In this document: positions 6,576 to 14,483 of the stretch, piece by piece | Layout: every line of letters starts with the position of its first letter | Position numbering within the stretch: the first letter of the stretch is position 1 | From: an uncultured Collinsella sp. | Lineage (GTDB): Bacteria; Actinomycetota; Coriobacteriia; Coriobacteriales; Coriobacteriaceae | Length of the DNA: 24,396 bases | NCBI GenBank assembly: GCA_900542275.1 | Contig: UQMW01000035.1 | Span: 1 to 24,396, forward strand | Direction of reading: 5' to 3' | Notes under the pieces: model-generated | The model's input: the letters and a program-made list of their open reading frames with translations, nothing else | What the model was told of the DNA's origin: nothing | Databases searched by the model: none | Translations under genes and position numbers: made by a program

Positions 6576-9272
6576 ATGGAAGAAATGCCCAAGAACTACG
6601 ATCCGTCGACCAACGAGCCGGCGATCCTGCAGAAGTGGCTCGACGGCGGCTACTACAAGCGCCGTGAGGGCGTGGGCGACTGCACCGTCACCATTCCGCC
6701 TCCCAACGTGACCGGCAAGCTCCACATGGGTCACGCCACCGACGATTCCATCCAGGACGCCATCATCCGTATGGCCCGCATGCGCGGCAAGTCCACGCGC
6801 TGGGTGCTGGGTACCGACCACGCCGGTATCGCCACTCAGACCAAGGTCGACAAAAAGCTCAAGAGCGAGGGTATTAGCCGCCTGGAGATTGGCCGCGACA
6901 AGTTTGTCGATGCCTGCTGGGACTGGACTCACGAGTACGGCGGTATCATCGTCGAGCAGATCAAGCGCATGGGCTGCTCCGTCGACTTCGATAACGAGCG
7001 CTTTACCATGGACGAGGACTACGCGCAGGCCGTACGCAAGGTCTTCTGCGACTGGTACCACGACGGCCTGATCTACCGTGGTAAGCGCATCGTTAACTGG
7101 TGCCCCAACTGTACCACCGCCATCTCGGACGACGAGGCCGAGTATAAGGACGAGAAGGGCCATCTGTGGCACCTGCGCTACCCGCTGACCGAGCCGGTCA
7201 ACGGCCAGGACTACATCGTCGTCGCTACCACGCGCCCCGAGACCATGCTCGGCGACACGGGCGTCGCCGTCTCCCCGAAGGACCCCGAGAAGGCCGCCTT
7301 TGTGGGTAAGACCGTCAAGCTCCCCATCGTCGACCGCGAGATCCCCATCTTTGAGGATTGGCACGTCGATGCCAACTTTGGCTCCGGCTTCGTCAAGGTC
7401 ACCCCGGCCCACGACCCCAACGACTACGCCATGGGTCAGGCCCACGACCTGCCGCAGATCAATATCTTCGATGAGCACGCGGTGGTCGTCGATGGCTACG
7501 GCGAGTTCACCGGCATGAACCGCGACGAGTGCCGCGAGGCCGTCATCAAGTGGTTTGAGGAGCACGACCTGCTCGATCACGTCGAGGACCTCGATCACTC
7601 CGTCATGCACTGCTACCGTTGCGACTCCGCGCTGGAGCCGTGGCTGTCCGAGCAGTGGTTTGTGGCCGTCGACAAGCTCAAGGGGCCGGCGCTCGACGCC
7701 GTCAACTCCGGCAAGGTCACCTTCCACCCCGCGCGTTGGACGCAGACCTACACCACCTGGATGGAGAACCTCAAGGATTGGTGCATCAGCCGCCAGCTGT
7801 GGTGGGGCCACCGCATCCCCGTGTTCTACTGCGAGGACTGCGGCTGGGAGGACGCCCTCACCGAGGACACCGATGTGTGTCCCAAGTGCGGCGGCCATCA
7901 CGTGCATCAGGACGAGAACGTGCTGGACACCTGGTTCAGCTCGCAGCTGTGGACCTTCGCCACGCAGGGCTGGCCGCAAAAGCCGGAGCTGCTCGAGGGC
8001 CATCACCCCACGACGGCGCTCGTCACCGCACGCGACATCATCGCGCTGTGGGTCGCCCGTATGGTCATGAGTTCGCTGTATTTCTTGGACGAGGTGCCGT
8101 TTAAGGACGTCGTCATATACCCGACGATCTTGGCCAAGGACGGCAGCCGCATGTCCAAGTCCAAGGGCAACGGCGTTGACCCCATGGACCTCATTGGCAT
8201 GTACGGCGCCGACGCCATGCGCTTCAACTTGCTCACGCTGTGCACCAACAACCAGGACGTCAAGTTTGACGCGAACATCGACAAGAAGACCAAGAAGCTC
8301 ATCGACAGCCCGCGTACCGACCAGGCCAAGAGCTTTGTGACCAAGATCTGGAACGCCAGCCGCTTCCTGCTCATGAACATGGAGGGCTACACGCCCGGCG
8401 AGCCTGTCGTGGAGACGCCGGCCGACGCTTGGATGTTCAGCCGCCTGGCCAAGGCCGTGAAGATGGTCACCGAGGGTATTGAGAACTACACCTTTGGCGA
8501 CATGGCCCGCGGCGTGCAGCAGTTCTTCTGGAACGAGGTCTGCGACTGGTACGTCGAGGTCACCAAGGCCCGTCTGAAGGGCGAGGGCCGTCTACAGGCG
8601 CAGCGCAACCTGATCTTTGTGCTCGACACCTCCATTCGCCTGATGCACCCGCTTATGCCGTTTGTTACCGAGGAGATCTGGGACAACATGCCGGCGAGCG
8701 TGCTCGACCTGGACGCCGAGGGCAACGTGAACCGCGCCGAGGCGCTCATGATCGCCAAGTGGCCCGAGCCCGCCGACTACGCCAAGTACGTCGATGAGCC
8801 CGCCGAGCGCGCGTTTGAGCTGTGCCGTGCCGTCGTTTCCGCCGCCCGTGCCACCCGTTCGCGTTATCGCTTAAGCCCCAAGGCGGAGCTCGACGTGGTC
8901 GTGCGCGCCGGTGCCGAGGACATCGAGAAGCTCGAGAGCCTGCGTTCGACCATTGAGCCGCTGGCAAACACCGCCTCGCTGGTCATGGACACCGATGTCG
9001 AGAAGCCGGCCGCGAGCATCGCCGTTGTTGACAGCGGCGTCGAGGTCTTTGTGGTGCTCGAGGGCAAGGTTGACCTTTCGGCCGAGAAGGCACGCCTGGA
9101 GAAGGAGATCGCCGCGGCCCAGAAGGAGCTCGCTGGCTGCGAGAAGACGCTGGCCAACGAGGGCTTTGTGGCCAAGGCCGCGCCCGCGGTGGTCCAGAAG
9201 AAGAGAGACCGTGCAGCTGAGCTCAAGGAGATCCTGGCGGCGCTGACTGCTCAGGTTGCTGACTTCTCGTAA
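6576..9272 (+). CDS. valS: Valyl-tRNA synthetase
   Basis: A class I synthetase that charges tRNA-Val in the cytoplasm. The HIGH-type signature is HMGH at residues 50-53 within PPPNVTGKLHMGH, and the KMSKS-type signature is RMSKS at 525-529. The editing (CP1) insertion lies between them with the TTRPETMLGDT motif. A zinc-ribbon-like cluster, CEDC...CPKC, precedes the KMSKS loop. The C terminus is the basic/acidic coiled coil typical of ValRS (about 835-898, LSAEKARLEKEIAAAQKEL). At 898 aa it is full length. ATG 6576 follows AGGGAGAG with good spacing; the internal ATG at 6585 is the alternative. It is flanked on both sides by related cruciform elements. Confidence 0.97.
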   Translation: MEEMPKNYDPSTNEPAILQKWLDGGYYKRREGVGDCTVTIPPPNVTGKLHMGHATDDSIQDAIIRMARMRGKSTRWVLGTDHAGIATQTKVDKKLKSEGISRLEIGRDKFVDACWDWTHEYGGIIVEQIKRMGCSVDFDNERFTMDEDYAQAVRKVFCDWYHDGLIYRGKRIVNWCPNCTTAISDDEAEYKDEKGHLWHLRYPLTEPVNGQDYIVVATTRPETMLGDTGVAVSPKDPEKAAFVGKTVKLPIVDREIPIFEDWHVDANFGSGFVKVTPAHDPNDYAMGQAHDLPQINIFDEHAVVVDGYGEFTGMNRDECREAVIKWFEEHDLLDHVEDLDHSVMHCYRCDSALEPWLSEQWFVAVDKLKGPALDAVNSGKVTFHPARWTQTYTTWMENLKDWCISRQLWWGHRIPVFYCEDCGWEDALTEDTDVCPKCGGHHVHQDENVLDTWFSSQLWTFATQGWPQKPELLEGHHPTTALVTARDIIALWVARMVMSSLYFLDEVPFKDVVIYPTILAKDGSRMSKSKGNGVDPMDLIGMYGADAMRFNLLTLCTNNQDVKFDANIDKKTKKLIDSPRTDQAKSFVTKIWNASRFLLMNMEGYTPGEPVVETPADAWMFSRLAKAVKMVTEGIENYTFGDMARGVQQFFWNEVCDWYVEVTKARLKGEGRLQAQRNLIFVLDTSIRLMHPLMPFVTEEIWDNMPASVLDLDAEGNVNRAEALMIAKWPEPADYAKYVDEPAERAFELCRAVVSAARATRSRYRLSPKAELDVVVRAGAEDIEKLESLRSTIEPLANTASLVMDTDVEKPAASIAVVDSGVEVFVVLEGKVDLSAEKARLEKEIAAAQKELAGCEKTLANEGFVAKAAPAVVQKKRDRAAELKEILAALTAQVADFS

Positions 9273-9283
9273 GGTTTACTCTG

Positions 9284-9400
9284 GGGCGCGTCCCGACGCT
9301 TTGCTCGCTACTGCGAACAGTCCTGCGCAAGACGGACAGCACATTTAGTGCTGTCCTTTGCGTGCGGAACTTGTATCGAGCAAAGCGTCGGGCCGCTCCT
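9284..9400. repeat. Cruciform element B between valS and folC
   Basis: The core arms CCCGACGCTTTGCTCG (9292-9307) and CGAGCAAAGCGTCGGG (9377-9392) are perfectly complementary. With two mismatches the stem extends to 9284-9307/9377-9400. Inside, GGACAGCAC (9334-9342) and GTGCTGTCC (9348-9356) form a hairpin with loop ATTTA, and a lower helix CGCAA/TTGCG (9326-9330, 9358-9362) adds to it. GGAACTTGTATCGAGCAAA at the right arm resembles GGACTTGACCGAGCGAAAA in element A. It begins 12 nt after the valS stop. Confidence 0.75.
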
Positions 9401-9435
9401 AGTTCGTTTACGTGGTTGTTTGCAACTGGTAGGTT

Positions 9436-9530
9436 AGGGCCACTGGGTTGTGGCCTTGATCTCGCTGCAAGCGGATAATGGCTGATATTGTCAACGCGAG
9501 GGGCTCATTCTTTTTGGTGGGCCTCTTTTT
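9436..9530 (+). other. Leader of folC with two small hairpins
   Basis: An 8-bp hairpin with GGCCAC/GTGGCC (9436-9443, 9450-9457) is followed by an imperfect GAGG...CCTC hairpin (9498-9525) running into TTTTT (9526-9530). The latter resembles a weak terminator or attenuator lying just before the preferred folC start. An ATG at 9478 lies between the two hairpins. Confidence 0.35.
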
Positions 9531-9552
9531 CTGTTATGGGGGACTTTGGGTT

Positions 9553-10896
9553 ATGGCTAAGCGTTCTGGGTCGTATGTCGTTCCTTTCTCGTTTGAGTTA
9601 CTTTCGTTTGATGAGGCTGTGGGACTTGCTGCTGATACGGGGCGGATTTCTGGGGATGCTGGGCCTCTGCTTGAGACGGTTGTCGATATACTCGATGAGC
9701 TGGGGCGTCCGGACGAGTATTTCGATTGCATTCAGGTTGCCGGCACCAATGGCAAGACTTCGACCACGCGTTTTTCGGCTGCCATCCTTCGCGGTGAGGG
9801 GTTAAAGACCGCACTGTATACATCGCCGCAGCTGGTGCGTTATCCCGAGCGCATGGAGGTTGACGGGCACGTTGTGAGCGACGAGGCCTTTGCCCGTGGC
9901 GTTTCTGCCGCCGTCGAGGCGGGTCATCGTGTGAATGCCCGTCGTGTGGCGGCGGGGGAGCGCGCGTACACTATTACGCCGTTTGACCTGCTGACGGCTG
10001 CCGCACTGGTGGTTTTTGCCAAGGCTGCGGTGGACGTTGCCGTGCTCGAGGTTGGCATGGGCGGCCGGTGGGACGCCACGAGTGCGACCGATCCCGTCGC
10101 CGTTGCCATTACCGGCATCGGGCTCGACCACACGCGCATCCTGGGCGACACGCTCGAGGCCATTGCGGGGGAGAAGGCTGCGGTTATCAAACCCGGGCGC
10201 TTGGTTGTTTTGGGCGAGGGCACGCATGAGGCGAGCGTTCAGCGCGTGATGGATGCCCGTTGCCGTGAATGCGGTGTGGTGCCGCTCGTGGTGAGTCACG
10301 CCACGACTAAAGTGCCGGCGCATGTGGGCGACACGGTTGAGTTTAGCTGCACCACGCCGCGTGCGATTTATACGTCGAGCATGGTCAAGCCGGCCTATCA
10401 GCCGCAGAATGCCGCGTGCGCGATTATGCTTTGCGAGGGGTATCTGGGCCGCGAGCTCGACCACGATGCGCTGGATGCTTCGCTTATGGGTTGCCCCACA
10501 CCGGGTCGTTTTGACGTGCTGGGAACCGATCCGCTCAAGCTGATCGACGCCTGCCATAATCCCCAGAGCTGCGAGAACTTTGTCAGCGCACTGGACGAGA
10601 TCGACCCGTGCGTGGAGAACCGCCCCACGCTGCTGTGTGCCGCGCTGGCCGACAAGGACGTGGCGGGCATCGTCGACGTACTGATCCCGGCCTTCCCCCG
10701 CGTGGTCGTGACCCAGACCGATTCCGATCGCGCCCTGCCGGCAGAGGAGCTCGCCGCCCTGGTGGGTGCCGATAAGCTCGCGGGCGTATACCCCAGTGTA
10801 TCCGAGGCACTCGCAGCTTTCGAAGCCGCAGGCGAGCCCTTCGTAGCCGCCGGCACAATCACTCTAGCCGGCGAAGTAGCGGGGCTGCTGCGCTAG
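9553..10896 (+). CDS. folC: Folylpolyglutamate synthase / dihydrofolate synthase family (Mur ligase fold)
   Basis: FolC adds glutamate to dihydropteroate or folates using ATP. The P-loop GTNGKTS is at residues 64-70 (numbered from ATG 9553). The folate-side segment LYTSPQLVRYPERM follows, then EVGMGGRWDAT, and the Mur-ligase DACHNPQS segment, where most relatives have D-G/A-HNP. C-terminal Rossmann-like domain: TLLCAALADKDV onward. ATG 9553 gives 447 aa, typical of the family, and follows a G-rich ribosome-binding stretch. The longer start at 9478 would add 25 hydrophobic residues encoded by the attenuator-like hairpin region and is less likely. No folate gene neighbours lie in the window. 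Confidence 0.9.
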   Translation: MAKRSGSYVVPFSFELLSFDEAVGLAADTGRISGDAGPLLETVVDILDELGRPDEYFDCIQVAGTNGKTSTTRFSAAILRGEGLKTALYTSPQLVRYPERMEVDGHVVSDEAFARGVSAAVEAGHRVNARRVAAGERAYTITPFDLLTAAALVVFAKAAVDVAVLEVGMGGRWDATSATDPVAVAITGIGLDHTRILGDTLEAIAGEKAAVIKPGRLVVLGEGTHEASVQRVMDARCRECGVVPLVVSHATTKVPAHVGDTVEFSCTTPRAIYTSSMVKPAYQPQNAACAIMLCEGYLGRELDHDALDASLMGCPTPGRFDVLGTDPLKLIDACHNPQSCENFVSALDEIDPCVENRPTLLCAALADKDVAGIVDVLIPAFPRVVVTQTDSDRALPAEELAALVGADKLAGVYPSVSEALAAFEAAGEPFVAAGTITLAGEVAGLLR

Positions 10897-10948
10897 CCCC
10901 ATTTGCCGGGTAGCCAATTTGGGACGGGGCCCCGAATTGACATGCTTG

Positions 10949-11106
10949 CCACGAAATGGGCCTATCTACTACGTTTGACCGGATACCCCCGACCACGCCG
11001 AGACTTGTGAAATTAAAACCGCAGGTAGAAGGCTTGCTGATTTTCAAAAAAGACCAGCATGGTCGACCCATGCGGGTTAAACGTAGTAGATAGTCCTTTT
11101 TCGTGG
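10949..11106. repeat. Palindrome-armed element E1 with conserved 102-nt interior
   Basis: The left arm 10949-10976 and right arm 11079-11106 (28 nt each, ending in CTATCTACTACGTTT and starting with AAACGTAGTAGATAG) match in inverted orientation at 25 of 28 positions. The interior, 10977-11078, is exactly 102 nt and aligns without gaps to the interior of element E2 at 12430-12531. The two share AAATTAAAACCGCAGGTAGA at 11010-11029, then GGCTT. The arms of E1 and E2 are unrelated to each other. No ORF is evident. See finding. Confidence 0.8.
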
Positions 11107-11121
11107 TGCAGCGTTGACAGG

Positions 11122-11152
11122 ATATGGCAAAGGGACTGTCCCTTTGCCATAT
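11122..11152. repeat. REP-like perfect palindrome with GGGACTGTCCC centre
   Basis: A 14-bp perfect inverted repeat (ATATGGCAAAGGGA / TCCCTTTGCCATAT) with loop CTG lies 3 nt beyond the peptidase stop codon. It can act as a convergent terminator hairpin, with the T-rich side (ATATTTGTT) facing the plus direction, or belong to the GGGAC-n-TCC palindrome class also seen at 12278-12335. Confidence 0.6.
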
Positions 11153-11155
11153 TTG

Positions 11156-12244
11156 TTAGTCGAGGCGGACTGGATCGTGGGGGTAGGCGTTGAGAATCTC
11201 GACGCCGGACTCGGTCACCAGGGCCAGGTCCTCGATGCGGACGCCGGTGCGGCCGGGGAGGTAGATGCCCGGCTCGATGGAAAACGTCATGCCCGGCTCT
11301 ACGACCTGCTCGTTGACCAGCGAGACGTCGCCCGGCTCGTGGTCCTGCAGGCCGATCGAGTGACCCAGGCGATGCGTAAAGTATTCGCCGTAGCCCGCGT
11401 CCTCAATCACGTCGCGCGCGGCACGGTCCAGGTCGCACATGCGCACGCCCGGTGCGATGAGCGCCTCGGCGGCCTCGTTGGCACGGCGCACGATATCGTA
11501 GATACGCACGGTCTCCTCGTCCGACTCGCCCCAAAAGAACGTGCGCGTCATGTCCGAGCAGTAGTTGCGATGGCGTCCGCCAATGTCGAACAGCACCACG
11601 TCGCCGCGTTTAAGCTCGGTATCGTCGGGCTCGTGATGCGGGTCGCCGGCGTTGGCGCCAAAGCTCACGATGGGCGGAAAGCTAAAGCCCCCGCAGCCGT
11701 GCTTGCGATACAGACTTAGCATCTGGTCGGCAATTTCGCGCTCCGTCACGCCCTCGTGGACGAGCTTGATAACATCGGCCATCACGGCATCGTTAGCGGC
11801 CGAGGACGCGCGCATGAGCTCCTGCTCGGCGGCATCCTTGTAGGTGCGTGCGGCGGTGACGGCAAAATCGCCCAGGAAAAACTCGCTGGCGGCGTGGCGC
11901 TCCATAAGCGGCATCAAAAAGCCGGAGCGCATAACGGTATCGATGCCGAGCGGCTTGGTCGGATCGACCTCGCGAATGATGGCGTCGGCCACGACGTCGG
12001 TATCGGTGTGGTAGGCAACGCGGGCATTGTCATACTCGGGCAGCTGGTGCAGGGCGTTGACCAGGATTACCGGCTCGCTGCCGCGCGTGAGCAGCACGCC
12101 ACAAAAACGCTCGAACATATCGGCATAAAAGCCGGTCAGGTAATAGATCGACCACGGGTCGTTTACGAGGAGCTGCGCGCCGGGGTGCTGAGCCTCGAGC
12201 GCATCGAGCACGCGTGCCACACGCTGGTCATCGACATGTGCCAT
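11156..12244 (-). CDS. M24 family metallopeptidase (Xaa-Pro aminopeptidase/dipeptidase type)
   Basis: Cytoplasmic dinuclear-metal peptidase predicted to cleave peptides with proline in the second position. The creatinase-type N domain occupies about residues 1-130, with the LTGFYAD motif near 36-42. The pita-bread catalytic domain follows. All five metal ligands are visible: Asp220 (VLFDIGG), Asp231 (CSDMTRTF), His295 (HRLGHSIG), Glu324 (FSIEPGIY) and Glu338 (GVRIEDL). The start is ATG 12244, with AGGA 6 nt upstream, giving 362 aa; an upstream in-frame start at 12283 lacks a ribosome site. It stands alone and is flanked by the two palindrome-armed elements E1 and E2. Whether it is PepP- or PepQ-like cannot be settled by eye. 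Confidence 0.9.
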   Translation of the reverse strand: MAHVDDQRVARVLDALEAQHPGAQLLVNDPWSIYYLTGFYADMFERFCGVLLTRGSEPVILVNALHQLPEYDNARVAYHTDTDVVADAIIREVDPTKPLGIDTVMRSGFLMPLMERHAASEFFLGDFAVTAARTYKDAAEQELMRASSAANDAVMADVIKLVHEGVTEREIADQMLSLYRKHGCGGFSFPPIVSFGANAGDPHHEPDDTELKRGDVVLFDIGGRHRNYCSDMTRTFFWGESDEETVRIYDIVRRANEAAEALIAPGVRMCDLDRAARDVIEDAGYGEYFTHRLGHSIGLQDHEPGDVSLVNEQVVEPGMTFSIEPGIYLPGRTGVRIEDLALVTESGVEILNAYPHDPVRLD

Positions 12245-12277
12245 GAAACATCCTTTCGCTAGGCTGCCACCATGGTA

Positions 12278-12335
12278 TCCCAAGCCCGGCAGTTGGGGAC
12301 GTTCCTTTTATGCCGGCACCTTGGGACACTCCTTG
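12278..12335. repeat. REP-like GGGAC palindromic remnant upstream of the peptidase gene
   Basis: TCCCAAGCCCGGC (12278-12290) pairs with GCCGGCACCTTGGGA (12312-12326), leaving a 2-nt bulge. It contains two TTGGG(G)AC-nn-TCC units (TTGGGGACGTTCC, TTGGGACACTCC), the same motif class as 11122-11152. I recall such palindromes as frequent in Coriobacteriia and Clostridia, often associated with Y1 transposases. No transposase is in this window. Confidence 0.45.
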
Positions 12336-12400
12336 GCATGGCCAGCCTGGCAAGTGTGCAGGAAAAAGGAGTCATAAGAGGCCCGTTCCAAATGGGCTGG

Positions 12401-12560
12401 TTTCAAAAGTATGGCGGATTACGGGGCTGGACCTGTATTACTTGACCATGGGAAAAGTCGCGAAATTAAAACCGCAGGTAGACGGCTTATCAAAAATCGA
12501 AAAGTGCCGGCAAGGATGGGGGTCTCCGAATCAGCCCCGTAATCCGGCATAGTTTTGAAA
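12401..12560. repeat. Palindrome-armed element E2 with conserved 102-nt interior
   Basis: The left arm 12401-12429 (TTTCAAAAGTATGGCGG...) and right arm 12532-12560 match in inverted orientation at 27 of 29 positions. The interior 12430-12531 is exactly 102 nt, as in E1. An ungapped alignment by eye gives about 60 identities of 102. Shared blocks are GACC at positions 1-4, GACCA at 15-19, GAAATTAAAACCGCAGGTAG plus A at 33-53, GGCTT at 55-59, AAAA at 71-74 and CC-GCA-GG at 78-86. It lies between the peptidase start and the DUF1667 gene end. No ORF is evident. Confidence 0.8.
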
Positions 12561-12602
12561 TGGCACTAAAGTAGGCACAAGCTAAATACCGATTCCAAGG
12601 AT

Positions 12603-12669
12603 AGTTGCGGTGGAATAGTTCCTGGATGCCGGGGTTTTGGCGGAAATCAGGAACTATTTCACCGCAATT
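12603..12669. repeat. 22-bp intergenic hairpin (element C)
   Basis: The arm 12603-12624 (AGTTGCGGTGGAATAGTTCC...) pairs along its whole length with 12648-12669; the only departures from Watson-Crick pairing are two G-T pairs that keep wobble pairing on the + strand. The loop is 23 nt. There is no T tract on either side, so it is not an ordinary terminator, although it lies downstream of the minus-strand redox operon. A G8 run (12675-12682) follows. Confidence 0.7.
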
Positions 12670-12726
12670 GAGGAGGGGGGGGTGGATGGTGGGGTGGCTA
12701 AAAGAGCCCCGTCCTAAATTAGCTGC

Positions 12727-13125
12727 TTAGGCTGGGTCGATGTCCATGCTGGCGATGAGGTCGATGCCCGTGTTGAGAAGGTCTTCCAGCACGATGTCGC
12801 CCATGTGGATGGGGGCGTTGACGACTAGGCCTCGGATGAGGTCCATGGCTTGGGCGTGGAGTGCCAGCGGGATGGCTTCGGCCGTGCGCACGGGGAGCAG
12901 GGCTTCGTCGCCGCCGGAGACGGCCACGGTCGTCGTGAGCACGCGCATGGGGCAGGTGAGCTCCTGATGTGCGAACTTATCGCCGCGCGGGCAGTTGTTG
13001 CCGGTCACGGAGCGCACTTCCACCACGGCGCCATTGGCGTCGCGCTCCACCTCTACGGTCAGAAGGCATTCGGATGGGCAGGTCGTGCAGTTGAACTGCA
13101 ATGTCTCGGTCACATTCGTGCTCAT
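12727..13125 (-). CDS. DUF1667 cysteine-motif protein, partner of the GlpA-like operon
   Basis: A 132-aa protein with Cys13, Cys16, Cys20 and Cys45 (NCTTCPSEC ... GNNCPRGDKFA) and Cys58, then the segment CPMRVLTTTVAV. This pattern matches DUF1667, a small family found next to GlpA-like dehydrogenases in anaerobes; a metal or Fe-S role is likely but unproven. The start is ATG 13125, with AGGAGG at 13135-13140 upstream, 4 nt after the stop of the flavoprotein gene, so it is probably translationally coupled as the third gene of the operon. The longer frame to 13176 would overlap the previous gene and adds a basic, non-family N terminus. Confidence 0.85.
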   Translation of the reverse strand: MSTNVTETLQFNCTTCPSECLLTVEVERDANGAVVEVRSVTGNNCPRGDKFAHQELTCPMRVLTTTVAVSGGDEALLPVRTAEAIPLALHAQAMDLIRGLVVNAPIHMGDIVLEDLLNTGIDLIASMDIDPA

Positions 13126-13129
13126 GGCC

Positions 13130-14482
13130 TTACGCCTCCTCAACGGGATCGACAGATAGGATAATCTCGCTAGCACCTAGGTCGAGCGCATGCTGAATCA
13201 CCTTTGCCGGTAGCGGGAAGCTTTCCATAACGCTCGGCTTAAACGCGCGGACCTTGCCGGCGAACAGTTCCTCGCCGTCGGCCAAGATCCTCACGCGAGC
13301 GGCATCGACGGGTCGGCGCACGCGGAAGTTGAGCTTGGTGAATGCCACGGCCGTAATGCGTCCCGGCAGCGCGTATCCTGCAATGCCGGCAGGGGAGACG
13401 GTGAGCTCGCAGTCCGGAACGGCGCCCCCGCCGCTCCCCAGCGCGTATGCCGCCGCAGCCTCACCGGCGCGCTCGGACTCGGTCGTTACGTTGTCGGCCA
13501 GGTCGTGCACGTGCAGCACGTTGCCGCAGGCAAAGATGCCCGGTACGCCCGTCTGCAGGCTCTGGTTCACCACGGCGCCGCGCGTGCGCGGATCAAGCTC
13601 TACACCCGCGGCAACCGAAAGCTCGTTCTCGGGAATCAAGCCCACCGAAAGCAGCAGCGTGTCACACGGAACAACGCGCTCGGTACCCGGAATGGGCGCC
13701 AGGTGCTCGTCGACCTGGCTCACCTCGACGGCTTCCACGCGGTCGTGCCCGAGCACGCGCGTTACCGTGGTGGATAGATGTAGCGGAATGCCAAAGTCAT
13801 CCAGGCAGTTCTTCACATTGCGGCGCAGACCGTTGGCGTATGGCATGAGCTCGTACACGCTCTCGACTGATATTCCCTCGAGCGTGCAGCGGCGCGCCAT
13901 GATCAGCCCGATGTCGCCCGAGCCCAAAATGACGGCGCGCGAGCCGGGCTTGAGGTTTTCGATATTGATGTATCGCTGCGCCAGGCCGGCCGTAAACACG
14001 CCGGCGGGACGACTGCCGGGGATCTTGATCTCGCTGCGGGTGCGCTCACGGCAACCCATGGCAAGGACGACCGCGCGCCCGGTGAGCTGCATCATGCCGG
14101 TGGGGCTCATGAGCGTGACGGAATGGACCGCGGTGTCTTCCGCAGGCTCGCCTGAATCAATCCCAAGCACCATGCTGTTCAGGAACAGCGCAATGTCGGT
14201 TGCGTTCACCTGGTCGATAAAGCGCTGCGCGTACTCGGGACCGGTGAGCTCCTGTTTAAAGTGCGACAGGCCAAAGCCGGGGTGGATGCACTGTCGGAGG
14301 ATTCCGCCCAGGTGCTGCTCGCGCTCCACGATGGCCACGTGTGCGCCTGCCTTATGCGCGGCCAGCGCGGCCGCCATGCCGGCAGGTCCGCCGCCGATAA
14401 CGACCACGTCGAAGGCCTGCGTCGGCACGGCGTCCGCGGTGCCGTCGGTCGCACTCGCTGCATTTACTTCAAAGCTCTCCAT
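13130..14482 (-). CDS. FAD/NAD(P)-dependent oxidoreductase (GlpA-partner flavoprotein)
   Basis: A 450-aa two-dinucleotide-fold flavoprotein of the pyridine nucleotide-disulfide oxidoreductase class. The FAD-binding GGGPAG is at residues 30-35, the NAD(P)-binding GSGDIG at 187-192, and a second FAD motif, GIFACGN, is in the C-terminal third. GGILRQCIHPGFG near 59-71 is characteristic of the subgroup that accompanies GlpA-like enzymes and DUF1667. It probably moves electrons between the upstream FAD dehydrogenase and NAD(P) or another acceptor; the physiological acceptor is not evident. The ATG at 14482 is one base after the upstream stop, which indicates coupling. The first 23 residues are a non-conserved Ala/Thr-rich tail. 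Confidence 0.88.
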   Translation of the reverse strand: MESFEVNAASATDGTADAVPTQAFDVVVIGGGPAGMAAALAAHKAGAHVAIVEREQHLGGILRQCIHPGFGLSHFKQELTGPEYAQRFIDQVNATDIALFLNSMVLGIDSGEPAEDTAVHSVTLMSPTGMMQLTGRAVVLAMGCRERTRSEIKIPGSRPAGVFTAGLAQRYINIENLKPGSRAVILGSGDIGLIMARRCTLEGISVESVYELMPYANGLRRNVKNCLDDFGIPLHLSTTVTRVLGHDRVEAVEVSQVDEHLAPIPGTERVVPCDTLLLSVGLIPENELSVAAGVELDPRTRGAVVNQSLQTGVPGIFACGNVLHVHDLADNVTTESERAGEAAAAYALGSGGGAVPDCELTVSPAGIAGYALPGRITAVAFTKLNFRVRRPVDAARVRILADGEELFAGKVRAFKPSVMESFPLPAKVIQHALDLGASEIILSVDPVEEA

Positions 14483-14483
14483 C

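Noticed and set aside
9478..9552. N-terminal extension of FolC from ATG 9478
   Set aside because: The extension is hydrophobic, unlike FolC starts, and is encoded by a hairpin followed by a T run; ATG 9553 has the better context.
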